Shown here: one piece after another, positions 53,298 through 61,394 of the stretch | Numbering within the stretch: position 1 is the stretch's first letter | How the letters are laid out: every line of letters begins with the position of its first letter | Assembly (NCBI RefSeq): GCF_000196175.1 | Contig: NC_005363.1 | Coordinates: 2,790,001-2,854,000, forward strand | Direction of reading: 5' to 3' | Length of the DNA: 64,000 nucleotides | DNA from: Bdellovibrio bacteriovorus HD100 | GTDB lineage: Bacteria > Bdellovibrionota > Bdellovibrionia > Bdellovibrionales > Bdellovibrionaceae | Position numbers and translations under genes: made by a program | Notes under the pieces: generated by a model | Database searches by the model: none | Told to the model about the DNA's origin: nothing | The model's input: the letters and a program-made list of their open reading frames with translations, nothing else

Positions 53298-56200
53298 TTA
53301 GAAAGTGACTGGCATCATGTGAGGAATTTTCCCAGCGTCGGAATTTCCGATGATCATACCACGCACTTTGGAGTGACGAGTGGCTGGCTGGAATGGAAGT
53401 CCTTTGTAGTTCGGAGATTGAACTGCCGGCACCCAACGGCCGGAACCATTCACCATCCATTCGCGGAAGTACATGTTGATGTGAGTACCTTCAACCAAGT
53501 AGTCGATTGTGGTGCCCGCACCCGCAATGGCCATCGCCGCACGGAATGTGAACAGATTCTCTGCCATGCCTTCACCGAAGCTGCCGTATGCAGCCGCAAA
53601 GGCCTTAGGATCGGAGTTCATCGTTTTGTACATGGTTTTCAAAGCATAGTACATTTTGCTTGCTGCTTCGGCCGTTTTCTTGGTCGTGACGTTCACGCAA
53701 GAGCCAGGAAGACGTGCCCCACCATCCATCAAACACAGATCGTAAGGATCGTTGCGCTCGTTGAAGTAAGAGTAAATCTGATCCGTGGACTTGTCGATGA
53801 AGGCGTCCTGACTCATGGTCTGCGCCGCTCTCATCAGTCTCATGGTGTTTTCGTCACTGAAGTTCACGTTGAATTCAATGCCTGTATAACCAAGATCTGC
53901 ATCTGGAACGCCCACCATCAGGGAATCCAGGCCGGTCTTTTTAACCAGAGCATAGATACCGGATCTTAGACGTTTGCCATTGGAGCTTTCATGCTTGAAG
54001 GCATAGGAATAAGTACCGAACATGCTTTCCATGCGCGCCTTGCTGTCCCAGTTTTGAACAGAGTACTTGGCACCATAGAACATGAAGTCTTTTTCTTTAT
54101 GCTTGAACCAGAAGCGGCTGTCTTCGGAATCAGAGTAGATACCGTAGTGAACAACAGCGGTGTTGCGGTCCAAATGCATTTCAGATGTGGTGTAAGAGTT
54201 GATCTTACCTTTGCTGTACGTTTTGTCCCAAATGATTGGCAAAGCCAAAGATTTGCTGACAACACGGCCCGTCGCCACGGATCTGAATGTTTCAACCTTA
54301 ACAACTGGTGCACGCTCAACCAAGTTTCTTGGTTTGTCGGCTGACAATGTCTCTGACGCCAAAACGTTCCCGCGGATCACGTCTTCGTAGGCTTTACGGC
54401 CGGTGTCGGTCGTCAAGTCAAACAGGAACGAGAATCCGTCGTCTGAAGATCTGAACTCACTCAAGCTCAGGGTCAGGATGGATACGTTGGTGAACATAGA
54501 GAAGCTGTTCAGCTTACCTTTGGACATTTTTACGTAAGCACGGTCAGAGCCGACTTTTTCCACGTAAGTTTCCCAAGTACCGTTCGCCAGCTTCGCAACC
54601 CCTGCGCCCACCGGACCGAAGCCCGCGCCTGCAGAGAAGATGATTCCACCGTGACCGATGTAAGTGATGCTGTCACCCGGATCCCAAGTGTCAAGATCGG
54701 CAGCATCCTTAGGAACAGACCAGCGACCACCCATATTACGGGCTTTGTCCAGAGTGCTCACATAGCGAACAGACTCTGTCTCTTTACCCATGATTGGCAG
54801 AACGCCGACATAACCCCAGAAGTGCTGACGCAAACCTGTGGCATTGTCGAACCAGAAGCGCACTTGCGCACCCAGCCCCACTTCGATCGCGCCGTAAACG
54901 GTTTTTTGGAAACCATCACGATAATCGCCATAGATCAGAGTATCGGAAGTTGGACGGTAGTCGTACTTCACAATAGAGCTTGGCTGCACGTTTCTGAAGT
55001 GTGGAGTCAGATTCACGATGTACTGACCATAATCGAAGCTCAGGTGGAACAGAGGCTTCAATTTGGCTCTGAGTTTGTTTTTCTCTTCTTCTTTGAATCC
55101 AGTGGAGCTGGAGGACGTCGCAGTGGACTCTCCGGTCGTGGACGTAGAAGTAGAGGATGATGAAGAACTGGAGGACGACGTCACTTCACCTGTTGTGGAC
55201 GTCGTCACAGAAGTGGACGTTGCCGTCGTCACTGTGGTTGACGTGTCTGGATTGTAAGTGGTTGCAGTTGAAGTCGGTCCGTATGTACTAGTGCTTGGAC
55301 CATAAGTCGTCGCAGTAGTGTATCCAGTTGAATAGCCGGTCGATGTATAACCAGTTGATGTATAACCAGTTGACGTATAACCGGTCGTGTAGCCCGTTGA
55401 GTAACCAGTCGTATAGCCCGTAGTATATCCTGTGCTATAGCCGGTGGTGCTACCTTTATGGCCATTGTGCCCATTGTGGCCGTTATTTCCGTTGTTTCCG
55501 TTGTTTCCGTTGTTTCCGTTGTTTCCGTTGTTTCCGTTGTTTCCGTTGTTTCCGTTGTTCCCGTTGTTCCCGTTATTCCCGTTATTTCCGTTATTTCCGT
55601 TATTTCCGTTGTTTCCGTTGTTCCCGTTATTTCCGTTATTTCCGTTATTTCCGTTATTTCCGTTGTTTCCGTTGTTCCCGTTATTTCCGTTATTTCCGTT
55701 ATTCCCGTTGTTCCCGTTGTTCCCGTTATTCCCGTTATTCCCGTTATTCCCGTTATTCCCGTTATTCCCGTTATTTCCGTTATTTCCGTTATTCCCGTTA
55801 TTCCCGTTATTCCCGTTATTTCCGTTATTTCCGTAAGAACCATTACTGCCTTTGGTTCCGTTCGTGCCGTAATTACCGTTATTACCGTTGTTACCGTTAT
55901 TACCGTTATTTACGTTATTACCGTTATTACCGTTATTTACGTTATTACCGTTATTACCGTTGTTGCCATTATTTACATTGTTGCCGTTATTACCGTTGTT
56001 GCCATTATTTACATTGTTGCCGTTGTTGCCGTTGTTACCAAGAACCCCGTTGTTTCCCAGTACAGCATTATTGCCGTTGTTGCCATTGTTGCCATTATTA
56101 CCGTTGTTACCATTATTGCCATTATTGCCGTTATTACCTAGAACCCCGTTACTACCGATAATTCCGTTATTACCGTTGTTACCGTTGTTGCCATTGTTGC

Positions 56201-56390
56201 CATTATTACCGTTGTTACCAATGGCCTGAATAACCTTGGAGTTAAGATTTACGAATCCTCCGCGGCCCCCAACTTCAACTACTTGTGTGTCTTTCTTGAC
56301 GGTATTATTTGCCGGTTTATTCGCAAACGCTACGTTTGCAATCATCGACATACCCGCCAGGAAAATCACTTTCCCTGACATCCCACCCAT
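53298..56390 (-). CDS. Secreted collagen-like (Gly-Asn-Asn)n protein, 1030 aa (cluster gene 1)
   Basis: ATG 56390 follows AAGGAGAACGTA; signal peptide 1-23 (ending AFA). Residues about 59-311 are almost pure Gly-X-X tripeptides with X = Asn, about 84 units; Gly is kept in phase, with four Val and one Ala substitutions at Gly positions. Residues about 312-365 are [14 protein letters not shown] repeats; about 366-435 are Ser/Thr-rich (TSTSTTGE, a run of nine Ser). The last 595 residues are a globular part rich in Tyr/Gly/Phe ([19 protein letters not shown]) with only two Cys (DLCLMDG, SCVNV). No proline in the GNN domain, so a true collagen triple helix or a polyproline-II bundle are both possible. 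Own terminator, so a separate transcript. Confidence 0.88.
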   Translation of the reverse strand: MGGMSGKVIFLAGMSMIANVAFANKPANNTVKKDTQVVEVGGRGGFVNLNSKVIQAIGNNGNNGNNGNNGNNGNNGIIGSNGVLGNNGNNGNNGNNGNNGNNGNNGNNAVLGNNGVLGNNGNNGNNVNNGNNGNNGNNVNNGNNGNNGNNVNNGNNGNNVNNGNNGNNGNNGNYGTNGTKGSNGSYGNNGNNGNNGNNGNNGNNGNNGNNGNNGNNGNNGNNGNNGNNGNNGNNGNNGNNGNNGNNGNNGNNGNNGNNGNNGNNGNNGNNGNNGNNGNNGNNGNNGNNGNNGNNGNNGNNGNNGHNGHNGHKGSTTGYSTGYTTGYTTGYSTGYTTGYTSTGYTSTGYTSTGYSTGYTTATTYGPSTSTYGPTSTATTYNPDTSTTVTTATSTSVTTSTTGEVTSSSSSSSSSTSTSTTGESTATSSSSTGFKEEEKNKLRAKLKPLFHLSFDYGQYIVNLTPHFRNVQPSSIVKYDYRPTSDTLIYGDYRDGFQKTVYGAIEVGLGAQVRFWFDNATGLRQHFWGYVGVLPIMGKETESVRYVSTLDKARNMGGRWSVPKDAADLDTWDPGDSITYIGHGGIIFSAGAGFGPVGAGVAKLANGTWETYVEKVGSDRAYVKMSKGKLNSFSMFTNVSILTLSLSEFRSSDDGFSFLFDLTTDTGRKAYEDVIRGNVLASETLSADKPRNLVERAPVVKVETFRSVATGRVVSKSLALPIIWDKTYSKGKINSYTTSEMHLDRNTAVVHYGIYSDSEDSRFWFKHKEKDFMFYGAKYSVQNWDSKARMESMFGTYSYAFKHESSNGKRLRSGIYALVKKTGLDSLMVGVPDADLGYTGIEFNVNFSDENTMRLMRAAQTMSQDAFIDKSTDQIYSYFNERNDPYDLCLMDGGARLPGSCVNVTTKKTAEAASKMYYALKTMYKTMNSDPKAFAAAYGSFGEGMAENLFTFRAAMAIAGAGTTIDYLVEGTHINMYFREWMVNGSGRWVPAVQSPNYKGLPFQPATRHSKVRGMIIGNSDAGKIPHMMPVTF
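55300..55455 (-). repeat. TGY/STG repeat region (Thr-Gly-Tyr linker)
   Basis: Repeated codons for T-G-Y-S/T form a run of about a dozen copies between the GNN domain and the Ser/Thr-rich linker; copies differ mainly by synonymous changes. Confidence 0.8.
55457..56216 (-). repeat. Full Gly-X-X coding region with degenerate flank
   Basis: The perfect 9-bp array is flanked on its 5' coding side (55833-56216) by a diverged region with units for NNV, VLG, SNG, TNG and TKG. Four GTA (Val) codons there lie 27, 36 and 36 bp apart, i.e. a 12-residue supra-repeat [12 protein letters not shown]. On the 3' coding side HNG units (55457-55481) close the domain. Confidence 0.85.
55482..55832 (-). repeat. 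Perfect 9-bp tandem array, 39 units, inside the GNN gene
   Basis: On the plus strand the unit is GTT[G/A]TT[T/C]CC, repeated 39 times without a gap or frame change. Only two positions vary. Higher-order order is visible: blocks such as C-A-A-A-A-B (54 bp) recur. Each unit codes Asn-Asn-Gly on the minus strand, so copy-number changes keep the frame. Confidence 0.95.
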
Positions 56391-56706
56391 TACGTTCTCC
56401 TTTTTTGCAGCCTTCGCCCGCGACAATGGAAAACAATCCACCGCTGCAGACAATGACCGGTTTAATTTTTCTTCGAGCTGACAGAATTTTTAGAACGCAG
56501 AAAATATTTTTGACACTTAAATAAATCATAATTTCAGCCATTTAATTGACACTCCAGAAATGTGTTATCCAACACTTCAATTTCCGTACTGCCTCGGGCT
56601 TATAAGCGGATAACTTGCAAAAGCGTAAAGAACTATTCCAAGAATTCTATGTTAAGAACCATATCCAATAATTTTTTAAGGAAACTTCACCCAGAGGAGA
56701 AAAGCG
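56391..56706. other. 316-bp divergent intergenic region
   Basis: Between the GNN gene (minus) and the first DUF5819-like gene (plus). It holds the strong ribosome sites of both genes at its ends and AT-rich DNA in 56460-56660. TTGACA occurs twice on the plus strand (about 56509 and 56546), but neither has a well-spaced -10. No ORF or RNA gene is convincing. It must contain the promoters of both directions. Confidence 0.6.
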
Positions 56707-57321
56707 ATGAAACTGAAAGAAAAGCTGAAGTTTGCGTTCAATCAGTCAAAAAAAATCATCATAATGACCTTCTTTACTCTGAATGTCGGCATCATGGTCG
56801 TCGATGGACTGCCGGACCAGAGCAAACTTGGCGAAAAATTCATGTCACTTGTGAAGCGTTATCAGGCCTTGGTGATGCTTTATCAGCCCTGGGCGATGTT
56901 TGCCCCGAACCCGATGAATACCAACGCATTCATAGAAGCAGACCTTAAGTTTGACGACGGCTCAACGGGCGTCTGGAAAATGCCACGTCCTCTGATTATT
57001 AAGGGCCCCCGCAAAGTTCTGACCGGAGACCGATATCGGCTGCTGGGACAAGAAACTCTGCTGCCCAATCAAAATGAGCTGGTGTGGTTTGATGTTTCAC
57101 GATTTGTCACCCGGGAAGTAATGCTTGCAGAAAGCGCCGGAAAAAACCGCATCCTTAAAGAGATCACTTTTAAAAGATATCAAAGCCGAGTCACGCCTCC
57201 ACCAGAAGCCCCCATGATCCCGCATGGAACTCTTAGCAACAAATACGATATTGAAACAATCTTCGTCTATACACCGACATTTGAAAGGATCCGCCATGAA
57301 GCTACGAACAATCACCAATAG
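56707..57321 (+). CDS. DUF5819-like HTTM partner protein, copy 1
   Basis: 204 residues, ATG 56707 behind CAGAGGAG. N-terminal basic stretch and one transmembrane helix (about 17-33), then the conserved YQPWAMFAPNPMNTNAFIE, ELVWFDVSRFVTREV and a C-terminal IPHGTLSNKYDIETIFVY. The QPWxMFAPNP block is typical of the small membrane-anchored proteins encoded next to HTTM genes. Overlaps the HTTM gene by 26 bases. Paralogue of the gene at 59212. Confidence 0.82.
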   Translation: MKLKEKLKFAFNQSKKIIIMTFFTLNVGIMVVDGLPDQSKLGEKFMSLVKRYQALVMLYQPWAMFAPNPMNTNAFIEADLKFDDGSTGVWKMPRPLIIKGPRKVLTGDRYRLLGQETLLPNQNELVWFDVSRFVTREVMLAESAGKNRILKEITFKRYQSRVTPPPEAPMIPHGTLSNKYDIETIFVYTPTFERIRHEATNNHQ

Positions 57322-58234
57322 CATTGACGAGTTTCTTTTCAAACCGCAGCCCGTCTACAGCGTCGCCCTTTTGCGAATTGGCCTGGGCCTGCTTTTGTTG
57401 TTCAACTGGCTGATGATCTATACGGACCTGGAGATTCTCTTCGGACCTGATGGGATTGTTTCACTGCAGACTGCACAACAATACGGAAACCCACTGCGCT
57501 TTTCCTTATTTGACTACATGCCGAACACGTACAAAGTCACAGCCACACTTGCCTTCGTGCATCTGCTGGCGGTCCTAGCTTTGACCTTCGGCGCGTGGAC
57601 AAGGACGTCCATTCTTATAGCCTTTATCACGTTAATTTCTTTTCATCACCGCAATGGCTTTATCATGAACAGCGCTGACTCTGTTTTAAGGGTTTTTCTG
57701 TTTCTGCTCTTGTTCACGCCGTGTGCCGACGCCTTTTCTGTGGACCGCTGGAGACTCCGCCTGAAAGGAAAGGCACCTGAAGTTCCTGCCGAAAAGGCCC
57801 CTTGGGCCTTGCGGATGATTCAGATTCAGTTCTGTATCATCTATATCGCCACGGTTCTTTTCAAAATCAAAGGGGATCGCTGGGTGGACGGCACCGCGGT
57901 CTATATCGCCACCCGTCTAGACGACTTTGTCCGGTTCGAACTGCCCCTTCTGAACAGCATGGTTCTGATCAAATGCATTACTTGGTCAACTTTGTTGGTT
58001 GAGTTCGCCCTGGGAACTCTGGTGTGGGTGAAAGAGCTGCGCTATTGGGTCCTTCTTGCCGGCGTCGGTCTGCATTTGGGAATTGAGTTCACCATGTCCA
58101 TTCCGGTTTTTGAATGGGCCATGATCGTAGTGATGATCAGTATGGTAGACTCCCGGGATATCGAACGGTGGATCGAAAGACTTCAAGAACACCGAAAAGC
58201 CACAACAAACCTTCCAGAGTCAGCAGTTTCATAG
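57296..58234 (+). CDS. HTTM / vitamin-K-dependent gamma-carboxylase-like membrane protein, copy 1
   Basis: 312 residues from ATG 57296 (AAAGGATCC). Seven to eight membrane helices. ISFHHRNGFIMNSADSVLR and CIIYIATVLFKIKGDRWVDG align with the HTTM catalytic region; the Lys before DRWVDG corresponds in position to the active-site Lys of GGCX (visual alignment). HTTM proteins carboxylate Glu or act on other carbon-acid substrates; the substrate here is unknown. It is coupled to the DUF5819-like gene and faces a second copy of the same module. Confidence 0.85.
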   Translation: MKLRTITNSIDEFLFKPQPVYSVALLRIGLGLLLLFNWLMIYTDLEILFGPDGIVSLQTAQQYGNPLRFSLFDYMPNTYKVTATLAFVHLLAVLALTFGAWTRTSILIAFITLISFHHRNGFIMNSADSVLRVFLFLLLFTPCADAFSVDRWRLRLKGKAPEVPAEKAPWALRMIQIQFCIIYIATVLFKIKGDRWVDGTAVYIATRLDDFVRFELPLLNSMVLIKCITWSTLLVEFALGTLVWVKELRYWVLLAGVGLHLGIEFTMSIPVFEWAMIVVMISMVDSRDIERWIERLQEHRKATTNLPESAVS

Positions 58235-58246
58235 AATCCAGATACA

Positions 58247-58276
58247 AAAAAAGCCGCTGTCACCAGCGGCTTTTTT
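58247..58276. terminator. Bidirectional terminator between the two HTTM modules
   Basis: AAAAAAGCCGCTG, loop TCAC, CAGCGGCTTTTTT: perfect stem with A-run and T-run, serving both convergent genes ending at 58234 and 58281. Confidence 0.95.
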
Positions 58277-58280
58277 GTTT

Positions 58281-59234
58281 TTACTTGGCTTTAGCCATTA
58301 TCTGCGGATGCCAGGACAGCATACTTGAAAACAACTTTCCCTCTTTCGCCAGAGTCAGCCAATCTTTCAAATCCTTCGGGTCCACCATGCAAATCATTGT
58401 GATAATCATGATCCATTCAAACATCGGGATATTCATCGAAAGCTCAATACCCAAATGCAGACCTATTCCCGCCAGAATCACCCAGTAACGCAGCTCCCGA
58501 ATCCAGATCAGCGTCCCCAATGCCAACTCCACTGCCAGGGTCGACCAGGTCAAGAATTTGATGACCGCAAGATTATTTAAAAGTCCCAACGGCATTCGCA
58601 CAAACTCGTCAAGACGAGTGGCAGTATAAACGGCTGTCCCGTCCGCCCACAGCGGACCCTTCATCTTGAACATCACAGTCGCGATATAGATGATGCTGAA
58701 TTGAATCTGCATTAGACGCAGACCCCAGGGGGCCTTTTCCAATGGCTCTGCCGGCGCCAGGCCCTGCCGCACCTTCCACCAGCGATCCACCGACAGCCAG
58801 TCCCCACAAGGGGTCAGGAACAAAAGAAATAGGAAGTTGCGAATCACGATATCCGAACTGTTCAAAACAAAGACATTGCGGTTGTGGAACGAAATCAGGG
58901 TGAAAAATGCCACAGCAATTGAGGTGCGGGTAAAGATCCCCAGCAGGACCCCCATCACCGCCCCCAGATGAACCAGTGCCAGCAACGCCGGCACCCGCGG
59001 ATCTGGCGGCAGCAGTTCAAACAGACTGAAGCGGAACGCCCCGCCCATCTTCAAAGAAGTCTCCAAAGAAAAGATGCCCTCCACACCCCAGAACGTGTCC
59101 AGATGGCTCCAAACCATGATCCAATTGATCAACAGAACCACTCCGAACAAAACTCTCAGCAGCGCCACAGTGTGCACGGGCTGGGGTTTAAAAAAGAAGT
59201 CATTCAAACCACTAGTGAGAGTTGCTAGCTTCAT
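58281..59234 (-). CDS. HTTM / gamma-carboxylase-like membrane protein, copy 2
   Basis: 317 residues from ATG 59234 (CGGAGGACC). The same layout as copy 1: MKLATLTSGLNDFFFKPQPVH at the start, FHNRNVFVLNSSD, and IIYIATVMFKMKGPLWADGTAV. Similarity is high through most of the length, lower in the first loop and the tail. Overlaps its DUF5819-like partner by 23 bases, mirroring the plus-strand pair (26 bases). Confidence 0.85.
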   Translation of the reverse strand: MKLATLTSGLNDFFFKPQPVHTVALLRVLFGVVLLINWIMVWSHLDTFWGVEGIFSLETSLKMGGAFRFSLFELLPPDPRVPALLALVHLGAVMGVLLGIFTRTSIAVAFFTLISFHNRNVFVLNSSDIVIRNFLFLLFLTPCGDWLSVDRWWKVRQGLAPAEPLEKAPWGLRLMQIQFSIIYIATVMFKMKGPLWADGTAVYTATRLDEFVRMPLGLLNNLAVIKFLTWSTLAVELALGTLIWIRELRYWVILAGIGLHLGIELSMNIPMFEWIMIITMICMVDPKDLKDWLTLAKEGKLFSSMLSWHPQIMAKAK

Positions 59235-59787
59235 AACGAGGTCCTCCGGTGGGTTTAAAGTGGAATACACTTTCGCTGCTGTAAGCAGTGCTCAGCTGTC
59301 CATGAGGGATAAACACCTGGGTCGGCGGCTGAACGACGTTGGTGTGGCGATAGAAGTAAAGCTGTTCAAATTCGCGCTTGCGACCGAGTTGTTCAAGTTT
59401 GGCCACTTCACGCGCCACATAGCGGGAAAGATCAAACCAAAGCTCTGATTTTTCCATCGGCAACAGATTGTCCTGCTGGTACTTGCGATAGCGTTCACCG
59501 GCGGTGAATCGATCCCAGCTGTCCAGCTGTGACGCCCGCGGGAAGGTCCACTGTTCTGTTGAACCATCTTTGAATGTAATCGTCGCGGTTAAATAAGAAT
59601 TTATCGACGCCGGATTGGGTGCAAACATGCTCCAGGGCTGATCCAGGCCAAAGAAAACCTGATACGGTGAAAGAGCCTGCAGAATGCGATCACCGACAGC
59701 GCTCCGGTCTGGCAAGGCTGACGTGACCACCATCACGATGTGCCCCATAATAAAGGCTGAAATCAGAACTTTCTTGAGTGCCGCCAT
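59212..59787 (-). CDS. DUF5819-like HTTM partner protein, copy 2
   Basis: 191 residues, N-terminal membrane helix (about 6-22), then LDQPWSMFAPNPASINSYL, SELWFDLSRYVAREV and VFIPHGQLSTAYSSESVF, each matching the copy-1 protein. GGGGGGTTCGCC precedes ATG 59787. First gene of the minus-strand pair. Confidence 0.82.
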   Translation of the reverse strand: MAALKKVLISAFIMGHIVMVVTSALPDRSAVGDRILQALSPYQVFFGLDQPWSMFAPNPASINSYLTATITFKDGSTEQWTFPRASQLDSWDRFTAGERYRKYQQDNLLPMEKSELWFDLSRYVAREVAKLEQLGRKREFEQLYFYRHTNVVQPPTQVFIPHGQLSTAYSSESVFHFKPTGGPRYEASNSH

Positions 59788-59919
59788 GGCGAACCCCCCT
59801 GTTGTTGTTGACCAACATCAGGGTTTATCCGAGGCTCCCCGCCTTACACAACAGCATTCACCTTCATCTTAATTAAGAATTCATCAGCTAGATTTCAGCA
59901 CTTTAAGATTACTCAAAAA

Positions 59920-60177
59920 CTACTTCTTTTTACTGTCACTTTTGATCTCAACAGAATCAGCGGCCATTGTGTATTCAACGGTCACCTTCTGACCGACCTT
60001 TAAATCCCCCATCACCTTGGTGTTTGGGTTTCTTTCAATCTCCCAGCGGTCGTTGCCTTTTTGAACGATGATACGAGAATCAGAAAGCTCTACAATCGGA
60101 CCCGTCACCTGATAGGTCTTGGCAGCAAAAGCATTCATCGAAAGCAGCAAAGCACCCAGCAAAACCATGTTTTTCAT
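59920..60177 (-). CDS. Small exported OB-fold-like protein, 85 aa
   Basis: Signal peptide 1-18 (ending AFA), then a short beta domain (YQVTGPIVELSDSRIIVQKG, DRWEIERN, GQKVTVEYTM) that looks like an OB-fold or DUF5666-type module, with a Lys-rich end. Function unknown. Single gene; 132 bp from the HTTM module. Confidence 0.72.
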   Translation of the reverse strand: MKNMVLLGALLLSMNAFAAKTYQVTGPIVELSDSRIIVQKGNDRWEIERNPNTKVMGDLKVGQKVTVEYTMAADSVEIKSDSKKK

Positions 60178-60456
60178 ATCAGTTCCTTGAATAAGGTGTG
60201 TTTGATTACTATTAAAATCAGTCTTGGAAAAATCTCAAATGTGAACCATTAAAAGTGCCTAAGAACAGAGAAAGTGGAGCTATTCTGGAACGCCACCGAA
60301 CAGGCGTCAATTTTATAGACAGGGGGACTTTTAACGGCACCTTCCACGGGCTCATCTCAAATTTAGGACACTGAAACAGTCAAAAACGCTGGCACATGCC
60401 TTGTAAGGAAGGTTCATGGAATTATTGAATGCTCCCGTAATTGAAAGTTGGAAATC

Positions 60457-61329
60457 ATGAAGAAAATTGCAACCGCCCTCTTGATCACCTTCGTAGGACT
60501 TCAGAGTTTTGCTGAAAGCCTTTATGACAAAAAGATCAAAGACGTTCGTCTTTATGACATTTTTAAAAAAGAAGGCGTGCCAGAGGCGGCTTTGCAAAGA
60601 ACTTTCGAATTCCTGGATGTTAATTCCGGCAAAACCATCAAGGTCAAAGCCAAAATTCGTGGTCGCGAAAAGACCTATATGAGCACCCGCGATGTGACGA
60701 TCAAGTCTGACTTTGTAGCGGTCATTGATTTCTCAAAACCTTCCAGCCAAAGACGCCTTTACATCATGAACATGCAGACGGGTGCCGTGACCAAACACTT
60801 CGTGGCCCACGGTAAGGGTTCGGGCGTGAATATCGCGGCAAAGTTCTCTAACATCGACGGTTCCAAGATGTCCTCCCTGGGTCTGTATCTGGGCGGAAAC
60901 ACCTACTATGGAGGTCATGGCGAGTCTTTGAATCTGTACGGCTTGGAAGCTTCCAACAGCAATGCGGCTGAACGTGACATTGTCGTTCATGCTGCCAGCT
61001 ACGTTTCTGAAGACTACGTAAAAAGCCAAGGCCGTTTGGGCCGCAGCTGGGGTTGCCCGGCAGTTGCTCCCGGCATTATCAAAAGAATGCTCAACAACTT
61101 TAAAGACGGCGGCTTGGTGTACGCTTACCACAAGGATCTGACAGCAAGCACACTAAAAGACCCCACCCTGCAAGTCGTGCAAGAGCACGTGGAAGAAGAA
61201 GACATTGATCTTCCGGAAGAAGAGGAGAGCGTTCGCAAAAACCCAACGGCGGCTACTCCAAAAACCAACAGCCTGCCAACCGGAATCGCCGAAGTTCAAT
61301 CGGTTCCACTGGAACAATCCAGAGACTAA
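60457..61329 (+). CDS. Murein L,D-transpeptidase-family protein (YkuD_2 type)
   Basis: 290 residues from ATG 60457 (GTTGGAAATC upstream; TTG 60448 is possible). Signal peptide 1-20 (ending SFA). FVAHGKGSGVNIAAKFSN, LYGLEASNSNAAERDIVVHAA and GRLGRSWGCPAVAPGI match the catalytic-domain family of L,D-transpeptidase-like proteins, with Cys in SWGCP and His in VVHAA. A Glu/Asp-rich C-terminal tail (EEEDIDLPEEEESV) is probably disordered. It acts on peptidoglycan in the periplasm; the second such enzyme in the window. Confidence 0.88.
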   Translation: MKKIATALLITFVGLQSFAESLYDKKIKDVRLYDIFKKEGVPEAALQRTFEFLDVNSGKTIKVKAKIRGREKTYMSTRDVTIKSDFVAVIDFSKPSSQRRLYIMNMQTGAVTKHFVAHGKGSGVNIAAKFSNIDGSKMSSLGLYLGGNTYYGGHGESLNLYGLEASNSNAAERDIVVHAASYVSEDYVKSQGRLGRSWGCPAVAPGIIKRMLNNFKDGGLVYAYHKDLTASTLKDPTLQVVQEHVEEEDIDLPEEEESVRKNPTAATPKTNSLPTGIAEVQSVPLEQSRD

Positions 61330-61335
61330 AAAACA

Positions 61336-61359
61336 AAAGGGCTGCAAACGCAGCCCTTT
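61336..61359. terminator. Bidirectional terminator
   Basis: AAAGGGCTGC/GCAGCCCTTT perfect 10-bp stem with loop AAAC; CTTTTTT follows on the plus strand, and TTGTTTTTT on the minus strand. Between the convergent genes ending at 61329 and 61395. Confidence 0.93.
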
Positions 61360-61394
61360 CTTTTTTCCTAAATCCAATCTCAAATTTCCAATAT

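Noticed and set aside
55482-56216. CRISPR-like repeat array
   Set aside because: Units are 9 bp in direct contact, without unique spacers, and lie in frame inside a gene.
55444-56229. Long plus-strand frames rich in FPLFPL or VVSVIPV over the 9-bp array
   Set aside because: They are antisense shadows of the GNN repeat: any frame through a 9-bp repeat stays open. No ribosome site and no signal, whereas the minus frame has a strong ribosome site, a signal peptide and a large non-repeat domain.
56500-56560. TTGACA boxes as promoters of the DUF5819-like gene
   Set aside because: No -10 hexamer at 16-18 bp spacing was found for either copy, so I do not annotate a promoter.
45532-59787. Mobile genomic island
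   Set aside because: No integrase, transposase, tRNA end, direct repeats or clear base-composition break; the cluster is unusual but not shown to be mobile.
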